64,000 bases of DNA from Flavobacteriales bacterium (lineage in GTDB: Bacteria > Bacteroidota > Bacteroidia > CAIKAF01), in NCBI GenBank assembly GCA_025055575.1, contig JANWWP010000038.1, forward strand, positions 1 to 64,000. Reading direction: 5' to 3'. This document shows, piece by piece, positions 57,567 through 64,000 of this stretch; within the stretch, counting starts at the first letter, position 1, and each line of letters starts with the position of its first letter. The translations under genes and the position numbers were made by a program. Under the pieces are notes generated by a model. The model ran no database searches. It was not told where the DNA came from and saw only the letters and a program-made list of their open reading frames with translations.

Positions 57567-60500
57567 ATGGCTCATCGGGGAGGGAAATATCTTCAAAACC
57601 CGCAAACATTCTTGAATATCCCGGGACAAATAAAGCGTGCTTTGGCCAATATTGGGTGCGCCGTCCTGATTACTTTTTCTGCAGGGGCCCAGGAGTGTTC
57701 TGTGTTTTATGTGACCCCGGGCGGGGCCGGGAGTGGTGCTGCCGGGACAAAGGCCAATCCGGCCTCCATTCAGTATGCTCTCACTTTGGCTGGCGGCAAT
57801 CCGGCCCGTATTTACATGCGCACCGGTACCTACAATATTTCAACGCCTTTACAGATTCCTTCCAATTGCCGGATCGAGGGCGGCTTCAATCCTCAATGGA
57901 AAAAAACCAATGGCTCCGAAACAGTAATCTTCCGTGATTTTACAAATGTTGAGCCCAACCCGAATCGTTTGGTGGCCATCATGGCCGTGGGCAGCACCAA
58001 TTTTGAATTGCATGATCTCACGATTCGCACAGCCCATGCTGTGACGCCGTCCACATCTACGTACGGGTTGTACTTAAATGGATGTTCCAATTACCAACTG
58101 GTGCGGCTAAAAGTTTATCCAGGGAATGCCACGTCAGGGCTATCGGGTGCGGGAGGAACGCCTGGGCTTGCCGGAGCGCCTGGTCTTCCGGGTCAGGATG
58201 GAGATGAAGACGGCCCCTGCTGCACCGCAGGCGGAGCTCCGGGCTCAGGATCTTTTCCGGGCAGCCACCCCGGAGGAGCCGGGGGTAATGGCGGTCCCAG
58301 AGGCACTTATCAATTTCCTGCGGGGGGATCGGCGCCCCCTGGTTTTCCGGGGCAGCCGGCCCCGGGCGCTGGAGGAGGCACTGGCGGGTTAGGTGGTATT
58401 GGAGTCAATGATTTAATTGTTTCCTTAACAGCCTGTCCACGAACGCCAATCAATGATGGCAGTCCAGGTTCTGCAGGCCAGCCGGGAATTAACGGCACCC
58501 ATGGCAGCGACGGAGTAGCCAGTTTCTCCAGCGGATGGTTTCAGCCAGCCTCCGGTATGCCAGGCACAGATGGCACGCATGGATTTGGTGGCGGAGGGGG
58601 CGGAGGCGGCGGTTCTCAGGGCTATGTGGTTGTGATCCCGGCTTTGCCGCCTCTCATTCCTAATGAAATCAATACCAATGGAGCAGGTGCCGGTGGTGGC
58701 GGTGGCGGTGAAGGGGGCCAGGGCGGTACGGGGGGCCAGGGTGGCACCGGCGGCGGGGGATCCTTTGGGATTTTTGTTTGGAATAATGGGCCGGGGGCCG
58801 TTATTCGGGATTGCTTTTATACTTCTGCTTTTCCCGGGCTCGGAGGCTCCGGCGGACTGGGTGGGCAAGGAGGGCCGGGCGGTGCCGGAGGCGCCGGAGG
58901 CGGAATGTGGAACTGCGACATTGGAGCCGGCGGTCCAGGAGGTCCAGGTGGACCAGGCGGTTCAGGAGGTAACGGCGGTAAAGGCAGCGATGGGATATCC
59001 CTTCCCTTGTATCAAGACCCTGCAGGACAGTCTATCAACATCCTTAATATCAACAATCTACAACAGCCTGTGGTGACGGTTGAATATTCTGGTTGCATTA
59101 ATTCGCCGGTCACTTTCTCCACAAATCAAACCGGAACTGTACAATGGTTTTTCGGAGCGAATTCCAGTCCTCCTTCCGCCTATGGACAAACCGCTGTGAC
59201 CTCTTACAGCCAAACGGGCGAGAAGACATTCACTATGGTGTGGAACGGCATTCCGTATACGTACACCGAATTTATTGAAATTTACAATACCCAGCCCAAT
59301 CCTCCCGTACAAATTGTTCCATCGGCCACCCAGTTTTGTCTGGGTCAAACGGGCCAGTTCAGCTCCTCAGCCACCGCCGACAACTATTACTGGACTATTT
59401 CTGGAGGTCTCTCCGCAATTCAACAAAATTTCTCTGGTCCTAATTTCCAAAATTTAAATTTCACTTTCCCAGAACCTGGACTGTACAAGGTTTATCTTCA
59501 AACTTTGAACGGGTGTTGTGGCTTTTCCTTTCTGGACTCTCTGCAGGTGAGCGTGGAAGCTCCAGTGTATCCTGAAATATCCATTCAATCCAGCGCCACC
59601 TTCACGGGCAATGTGGTCTGCGAAGGCAGCCAAGTGATTTTTACTGCGGCTGTCCAAAATGCCGGAAATAGTCCTTCCTATCAATGGCAGCTGAATGGAG
59701 GTAATGTAGGAGCTAACACTCCCACGTTTGTTCTGAATAATCCTCAGTCTGGCGATGCCGTGCTGTGCATTGTCACTTCCAATAATGGTTGCTCCACAGG
59801 TCTCACCGACACCTCGCAGGTGATCAGCATTTCGGTCATTAGCACGCCGGTGGTCACATGCAGTGCGGATTCTTTTTACACGGGTTCGCCCACCTTCTTC
59901 GAAGCACAGGTGACTTCGGGTGGCCTGGCCCCTTTCACCTACGTTTGGGATTTTGGAAACAATACACAGGGGGCGGGCGGCAATGTGGCCACGGTGTACA
60001 CCCAGCCAGGGTTTTATAATGTGCAGGTGGACGTTACCGACGCCAACGGCTGCACAGGGACCTGCAACCTGGTGGTCCAAATATTTAATTATCTGAAGGC
60101 CGACTTTGCAGCGGATAAATTTAATGGCTGTGCGCCCCTTACGGTGCACTTCACAAATTTGAGCATCAACACTTTAACCTATCTCTGGGACTTCGGTGAC
60201 GGCCAGAGCAGCAATCAAACCCACCCTTCCCACACGTATTATTACCCTGGTACCTACGACGTTACATTATATGCTTTTTCCGCGGTGGGGAACCTGGTGC
60301 AGAGTGTGCCTCAGCAAGTGCAGGTGCTTCCATCTCCGGTGGCCAACTTTCTGGCTTATCCTCAAAATGTCACCGCCCACAGCGATACGGTCTATTTTGC
60401 CGATAATTCAGTGGATGCCTGGAGTTGGTTATGGAATTTTGGAGACCCTGCTTCAGGGCCTCTCAACACCAGCACTTTGCAAAACCCTGTGCACTATTAT

Positions 60501-60866
60501 GCCGGCAACGGCACCTATACGGTCACCCTCATCGTCACCAATCATTACGGGTGCACGGATACACTCACAAAACCGGCATTTATTCTAAAAAATGTGAGCC
60601 TGCAGGAGATGGAACAAGCTTACCAAATTTCAATGTTTCCAAATCCTGTTTCAGATGCCTTGATTTTGGACATTCAGGGGCCTCCTTTGGAATTTGTGTT
60701 GGAACTGTCCGACCTGAGCGGGAAAAAAGTCCTCAGTTTTCAGGGAAAAAATACAGGCCCGGTGGTGCTGAATGTGGAGCAACTTTCCCAAGGTTGGTAC
60801 AATCTCAGTATAAGGGATACATCCCAAAGTATGCTGTGGAGGCGCCCTGTCATTGTGAGTAGATAG
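57567..60866 (+). CDS. Giant secreted beta-helix/glycine-rich/PKD protein with T9SS domain (copy 1)
   Basis: 1099 aa from the ATG at 57567. Export signal with a long basic lead and hydrophobic core (ANIGCAVLITFSAGAQ); a parallel-beta-helix-like region at about 45-185 (FYVTPGGAGSGAAGTKANPA; NCRIEGGFNPQW; NFELHDLTIRTAHA); a roughly 300-residue glycine-rich segment; an Ig-like domain, a PKD-like domain, a second Ig-like domain (CEGSQVIFTAAVQNAGNSPS), three PKD domains (YVWDFGNNTQG; YLWDFGDGQSSNQ; WLWNFGDPASG) and a C-terminal sorting domain (MFPNPVSDALILDI). Probably a surface adhesin or matrix protein; function unknown. Its paralog follows 3 bp later. Confidence 0.82.
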   Translation: MAHRGGKYLQNPQTFLNIPGQIKRALANIGCAVLITFSAGAQECSVFYVTPGGAGSGAAGTKANPASIQYALTLAGGNPARIYMRTGTYNISTPLQIPSNCRIEGGFNPQWKKTNGSETVIFRDFTNVEPNPNRLVAIMAVGSTNFELHDLTIRTAHAVTPSTSTYGLYLNGCSNYQLVRLKVYPGNATSGLSGAGGTPGLAGAPGLPGQDGDEDGPCCTAGGAPGSGSFPGSHPGGAGGNGGPRGTYQFPAGGSAPPGFPGQPAPGAGGGTGGLGGIGVNDLIVSLTACPRTPINDGSPGSAGQPGINGTHGSDGVASFSSGWFQPASGMPGTDGTHGFGGGGGGGGGSQGYVVVIPALPPLIPNEINTNGAGAGGGGGGEGGQGGTGGQGGTGGGGSFGIFVWNNGPGAVIRDCFYTSAFPGLGGSGGLGGQGGPGGAGGAGGGMWNCDIGAGGPGGPGGPGGSGGNGGKGSDGISLPLYQDPAGQSINILNINNLQQPVVTVEYSGCINSPVTFSTNQTGTVQWFFGANSSPPSAYGQTAVTSYSQTGEKTFTMVWNGIPYTYTEFIEIYNTQPNPPVQIVPSATQFCLGQTGQFSSSATADNYYWTISGGLSAIQQNFSGPNFQNLNFTFPEPGLYKVYLQTLNGCCGFSFLDSLQVSVEAPVYPEISIQSSATFTGNVVCEGSQVIFTAAVQNAGNSPSYQWQLNGGNVGANTPTFVLNNPQSGDAVLCIVTSNNGCSTGLTDTSQVISISVISTPVVTCSADSFYTGSPTFFEAQVTSGGLAPFTYVWDFGNNTQGAGGNVATVYTQPGFYNVQVDVTDANGCTGTCNLVVQIFNYLKADFAADKFNGCAPLTVHFTNLSINTLTYLWDFGDGQSSNQTHPSHTYYYPGTYDVTLYAFSAVGNLVQSVPQQVQVLPSPVANFLAYPQNVTAHSDTVYFADNSVDAWSWLWNFGDPASGPLNTSTLQNPVHYYAGNGTYTVTLIVTNHYGCTDTLTKPAFILKNVSLQEMEQAYQISMFPNPVSDALILDIQGPPLEFVLELSDLSGKKVLSFQGKNTGPVVLNVEQLSQGWYNLSIRDTSQSMLWRRPVIVSR
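58122..59010 (+). repeat. Glycine-rich collagen/polyglycine-II-like repeat region (copy 1)
   Basis: Codes for about 300 residues dominated by GG-X-GG and G-X-Y units (GGTGGQGGTGGGGSFG; GGPGGPGGPGGSGGNGG), interrupted by hydrophobic returns such as SFGIFVWNNGPGAVIRDCFY that resemble beta-helix turns. It contains a paired cysteine motif CCTAGG. The pattern suggests polyglycine-II bundles inserted between beta-helix coils (inference). Confidence 0.7.
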
Positions 60867-60869
60867 TTT

Positions 60870-63800
60870 ATGAAAACAACTTTTAGACTTCAGGCCTTTA
60901 TTATCGCGTTTTTCTGGTTCAAAATAAGCTTTGCCCAGCAGCCCAACATCATATATGTGACTCCAAACGGCACGGGAACCGGAACTCAGGCCAGCCCGGC
61001 CAGTCTTGTGACAGCTCTCCAAAACGCCACACCCGGCAAACAACTGCGCTTGGCAGCAGGAAATTACTACCTTTCGCAGACAGTTAATCTGGCGCAAGGG
61101 GTCACGATTGAAGGCGGCTATAACAGCGCCACCTGGTGCAAATCCAACACTTTGAAGACACGGATTTACCGAGATAGTTCCAACATTCTCACCAATCCGA
61201 ACCGTTTGGTGGCCTTTGCCGCTGAAAATATTTCTGATTTTCACATCCACGATCTGGAGATCATCACCGCACACGCTGTAGGAGATGGGGTTACCAACTA
61301 CGGTATTTACATCAACAACTGCTCCGATTACAGTATTGTCCGTTGCAAAATCACTGCCGGCAACGGTTCCAATGGAAGTAACGGATTGCCTGGTACCAAT
61401 GGACAAAATGGCGCCAATGGCCAACAAGGAGGCCAAGGGGATGGTAATGGTTCATGCTGCACGGCAGGCGGTCTTGGGGGCAATTCCTGGTCGGCGGGAG
61501 CCTACAAGGGTGGTAACGGAGGGAATGGTGGAGCCCAGGGTAGTTTCAACAGTTGTCCTAATGCCACAGCTGGTCAAGCCGGCAGCGGCCCCGCGGGTGG
61601 TGCCGGCGGCCTGGGGGGGCTGGGCTCTTGCAACTTTGTTTCTTTCGGTTGTGACGCCGGGCCGGCCAACCATGGGCAACCCGGACAGCCGGGAGGCGAT
61701 GGCGCCAACGGGGCACCTGGGGCGGATGGTGTTCCTTCTTTTGGGGCGGGATTCTTTATTCCCGGGGATGGCCAAAACGGTCAACCCGGGCAGCCGGGTA
61801 GCGGAGGTGGTGGCGGCGGCGGGGGAGGCAGCCAGGGAGGGCAACCTCACATCAATGTATGGTTTGTGAATATCAACAACAACGGCGCTGGTCCCGGAGG
61901 CGGAGGGGGTGGAGAAGGAGGACAGGGCGGTTCTGGGGGCGGTGGTGGAAAAGGGGGTGGCGGCTCTTTCGGAGTGTTTGGATGGAACAATGGCGCCAAT
62001 GCCAAACTTTTAGACTGTACGGTTAGCAGCGGGTTGCCGGGGCTTGGAGGGCTTGGAAATCCCCAGGGGGGCCTGGGGGGGCTGGGGGGGCTTGGAAATC
62101 CGGTTAATACGGCGTACGACTGTGACCTGGGAAATCCTGGACCCGGCGGAAATGGCGGCAAAGGGGGCAATGGCGGTCCCGGGGGGAACGGCGCAGCAGG
62201 CCTGAGTTATTCCATTTATGAGGACCCCAACGGCCAGCCTTTCGTTCAATCGTCCATGGCCAGCCCCGTGGAACCTCAGGTGACGGTTTGCGAACTGGGT
62301 TGCACCTACGCCGAGGTCAATCTTTCCACCAACGCCAGCGGTTTTGTTCAATGGTTTTTTGATGGAGGCACAGTGCCGGCCGTGGCTTCAGGAAATAACG
62401 TAACGGCTTATTTTACAACACCCGGACGCCATACTTTCGTCCTGGTAGTCAATGGCCTGCCTTACATCTATTCTGAATTTATCGGGGTGTTTGAAGATGG
62501 GCTTCCCTATATGCCTCAGATTATCCCCGACACTTCAGAAGTTTGCCCCGGAGCCACAGTACAGTTTTCCAGCAGTTATGCAGGCCTGAACTACGATTGG
62601 ACTTTTCCCGGAGGGGCTCCGCCCTCCCTTTCGGGTCCTGGCCTCCAAAATACCAGCAGCACGTATGCTAACACAGGGACCTATCCTGTATCCCTCAAAA
62701 CGTATTCCCAAACCTGCGGCTGGAGCATCCGAGACACGGCTTATGTGATTGTGTTGCCAGTGCTTCAGCCGGCGGTTCTTGTGAGCGCGGCGGCATCGGG
62801 TGTATGTTTCGGGCAAAGCCTCACTATGGGGGCGGCCCCCACCCATGGCGGGGATGCGCCTTCCTACTTCTGGACCGTCAACGGTCAACCGGCTGGCTCA
62901 GGACCTGTTCTGACCTTAAATAATATCACAAGTCCGCAAACTGTGACCGTTACTATGACTTCGTCTTACCAGTGCCCCGTCCCGAATCCGGTATCGAGCC
63001 TGCCTTTCCAGATTGCTGTGCATCCCCTGCCTGTTGTCAATTGCGCCTTCAACGGCACCTATTTGGGTTTGCCCACTTCCTTCACTTCGAATGTGGCCAA
63101 TGGCACGGCGCCTTACACTTACTTCTGGCAATTTGGGGATGGATCGGGCATCAGCAGCCAACAAAATCCATCTTACGTTTTTCCAGGCACGGGGAGCTAC
63201 ACCGTCGCGCTCACTGTGACAGATGCCAATGGTTGTCAGGCTTCCTGCTCCCTGCCTTTGACCATCACCGTGGCACCGGATGTGGTGGCCCAGGGCTCCG
63301 CCACTATCACAAGTTTAGGTTGTGGCACGGCCACCGTGAATTTCACAGATCAGAGCGGGGGGAATCCCACTGGTTGGTTCTGGGATTTTGGGGATGGCAG
63401 CACCAGCACCCAGCAAAATCCCACACACACATATACGCAACCGGGTCTGTACAGCGTCATGCTGGTAGCTAATAACGGTGTGAACTTTGATACTACCTGG
63501 TTGCCTAATGTTGTGGATATTCCGCCCTATCCGGTAGCAGGCATCAGCGCGGTGGATCGGGTTGGTTGCGAGCCATTCACGGTTCAGTTTCAGGATGCTT
63601 CATCAGGTGCCACGACATGGTTATGGGATTTTGGAGACGGCAGTCCTCAATCTTCTCTTCAGAACCCCTCCCACACTTACTCTCAGGCCGGTACTTACAC
63701 CGTGACGCTCACAGTTACGAATGGTCAAGCCGGCTGCCAGGACAGCCATACCGAAACTGCCTACATACAGGTGCTGCAGGCCCCCGACGTGAATTTTACA

Positions 63801-64000
63801 GTGAATGATTCCGTGGTGTGTGCCTGGGATGTGGTTCAATTTACGGATTTATCCACCAATGGGCCTGTGACATCCTGGCAATGGAGTTTTGGGGATGGCA
63901 GCACCAGTTCGCAGCCCAACCCCCAACATACGTACACCACACCAGCGGGTGGCGGTTACTGGGTCACCCTTACTGTGACGGGTCCGGGTCCTGCATTTTG
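60870..64000 (+). CDS. Giant secreted beta-helix/glycine-rich/PKD protein (copy 2), 3' truncated by window end
   Basis: Open from the ATG at 60870 to the right edge with no stop, 1043 codons so far; the end lies outside. Signal peptide MKTTFRLQAFIIAFFWFKISFA; beta-helix-like region IYVTPNGTGTGTQASPASLV, TIEGGYNSATW and FHIHDLEIITAHAVGDG; glycine-rich segment of about 280 residues; Ig-like domain (TLSTNASG-like WFFDGGT), then at least four PKD domains (FWQFGDGSG; WFWDFGDGSTSTQ; WLWDFGDGSPQ; WQWSFGDGSTS). A T9SS sorting domain is expected beyond the edge. Same order of domains as copy 1, so a tandem duplication. Confidence 0.82.
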   Translation, partial: MKTTFRLQAFIIAFFWFKISFAQQPNIIYVTPNGTGTGTQASPASLVTALQNATPGKQLRLAAGNYYLSQTVNLAQGVTIEGGYNSATWCKSNTLKTRIYRDSSNILTNPNRLVAFAAENISDFHIHDLEIITAHAVGDGVTNYGIYINNCSDYSIVRCKITAGNGSNGSNGLPGTNGQNGANGQQGGQGDGNGSCCTAGGLGGNSWSAGAYKGGNGGNGGAQGSFNSCPNATAGQAGSGPAGGAGGLGGLGSCNFVSFGCDAGPANHGQPGQPGGDGANGAPGADGVPSFGAGFFIPGDGQNGQPGQPGSGGGGGGGGGSQGGQPHINVWFVNINNNGAGPGGGGGGEGGQGGSGGGGGKGGGGSFGVFGWNNGANAKLLDCTVSSGLPGLGGLGNPQGGLGGLGGLGNPVNTAYDCDLGNPGPGGNGGKGGNGGPGGNGAAGLSYSIYEDPNGQPFVQSSMASPVEPQVTVCELGCTYAEVNLSTNASGFVQWFFDGGTVPAVASGNNVTAYFTTPGRHTFVLVVNGLPYIYSEFIGVFEDGLPYMPQIIPDTSEVCPGATVQFSSSYAGLNYDWTFPGGAPPSLSGPGLQNTSSTYANTGTYPVSLKTYSQTCGWSIRDTAYVIVLPVLQPAVLVSAAASGVCFGQSLTMGAAPTHGGDAPSYFWTVNGQPAGSGPVLTLNNITSPQTVTVTMTSSYQCPVPNPVSSLPFQIAVHPLPVVNCAFNGTYLGLPTSFTSNVANGTAPYTYFWQFGDGSGISSQQNPSYVFPGTGSYTVALTVTDANGCQASCSLPLTITVAPDVVAQGSATITSLGCGTATVNFTDQSGGNPTGWFWDFGDGSTSTQQNPTHTYTQPGLYSVMLVANNGVNFDTTWLPNVVDIPPYPVAGISAVDRVGCEPFTVQFQDASSGATTWLWDFGDGSPQSSLQNPSHTYSQAGTYTVTLTVTNGQAGCQDSHTETAYIQVLQAPDVNFTVNDSVVCAWDVVQFTDLSTNGPVTSWQWSFGDGSTSSQPNPQHTYTTPAGGGYWVTLTVTGPGPAF
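61367..62206 (+). repeat. Glycine-rich repeat region (copy 2)
   Basis: Codes for about 280 glycine-rich residues (NGSNGSNGLPGTNGQNGANGQ; GGGGGGGGSQGG; LGGLGNPQGGLGGLGGLGNP). It shares with copy 1 the SCCTAGG motif, the GGGGSFGVFGWNNG return and the CDLGNPG/CDIGAGG cysteine step. Contains several G7 tracts. Confidence 0.7.
62049..62090 (+). other. Guanine-run cluster, possible G-quadruplex and slippage site
   Basis: Four guanine runs of 3, 6, 7 and 7 bases on the coding strand within 42 bp (62049-62051, 62066-62071, 62075-62081, 62084-62090), inside the glycine-rich region. Codes for LGGLGG-type repeats. Another G7 tract lies at 61613-61619. Confidence 0.6.

Noticed and set aside
61847-62170. 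Proline-rich open frame on the minus strand
   Set aside because: It is the mirror of glycine codons in the glycine-rich gene (GGN read backwards gives NCC). No start context, no neighbours in operon order.
58122-62206. CRISPR or satellite-like DNA repeat in the glycine-rich regions
   Set aside because: The repeats are at the codon level and irregular in spacing; no constant direct repeat with variable spacers exists.

Overview
The window is chromosomal DNA of a member of the Bacteroidota. The main reasons are: at least six secreted proteins with type IX secretion (T9SS) C-terminal sorting domains; a TonB-dependent receptor with an N-terminal carboxypeptidase-regulatory-like domain; family-restricted genes (DUF5606, DUF3098, DUF2490, DUF4159); a long-tailed ribosomal protein S16; and about twenty copies of the Bacteroidota -7 promoter box TAnnTTTG just upstream of genes. 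The carotenoid trio crtD-cruF-crtZ points to a saproxanthin/flexixanthin-type pigment, as in Saprospira and some Cytophagales and Flavobacteriia, but I do not assign an order. There is no rRNA, CRISPR array, insertion sequence or integrase, and no gene-free stretch longer than 300 bp.

Layout. 1-3535 (minus): five-gene surface polysaccharide operon (GT2, GT8-like, GT25, methyltransferase, GT4 cut by the window edge). 3595-5446: hflX and an FkbM methyltransferase. 5515-10374: a TonB receptor, a secreted beta-helix/PKD/T9SS protein and a strong terminator. 10400-13009: small membrane protein, PhoD-like phosphatase and a divergent secreted alpha/beta hydrolase. 13027-14850 (minus): rpsP-rimM-trmN6, with a terminator-like hairpin inside the start of rimM. 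14942-16559: thioesterase, DUF4159, DUF5606. 16770-19374: carotenoid genes. 19462-24683 (minus): penicillin-acylase-type amidase operon, ZIP transporter and a secreted unknown. 24771-26198: a methyltransferase-glycosyltransferase fusion, divergent from mpl-truB-DUF2490 (26458-29334). 29340-31707: Rieske oxygenase and cinA. 31843-38545: PASTA protein, a T9SS protein, an RluD-type synthase, an ArnT-like glycosyltransferase and a membrane methyltransferase, all minus. 38658-39980: ahcY.

40049-46402 holds a CAP-domain protein, a small membrane protein, an SRAP (YedK) gene, a probable lipoprotein, tRNA-Arg, clpS, a lysine/alanine-dehydrogenase-like oxidoreductase, tRNA-Leu, a holin-like membrane protein, a cyanophycinase and def. 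46403-50229 carries two tandem paralogous T9SS proteins. 50346-54052: nadC-yihY converging on ftsX-DUF3098-uppP. 54291-57540: a CAT-anticodon tRNA, an SpsF-like nucleotidyltransferase, a tandem universal stress protein, GGGP synthase and a phosphopantetheinyl transferase. 57567 to the end: two very large tandem paralogs (beta-helix, glycine-rich, Ig/PKD repeats, T9SS), the second cut by the window end.

How the parts fit together. Much of the window is cell-envelope biology: polysaccharide assembly, peptidoglycan recycling and lipid-carrier regeneration (mpl, uppP), membrane lipid and pigment synthesis, and large secreted adhesin-like proteins. Housekeeping translation genes (rpsP, rimM, trmN6, truB, RluD-type, def, hflX, three tRNAs) lie between them. 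The least explained part is the pair of glycine-rich giants at the right end. The rimM hairpin and the repeated leaderless-type promoter spacing are the most unusual regulatory signals.
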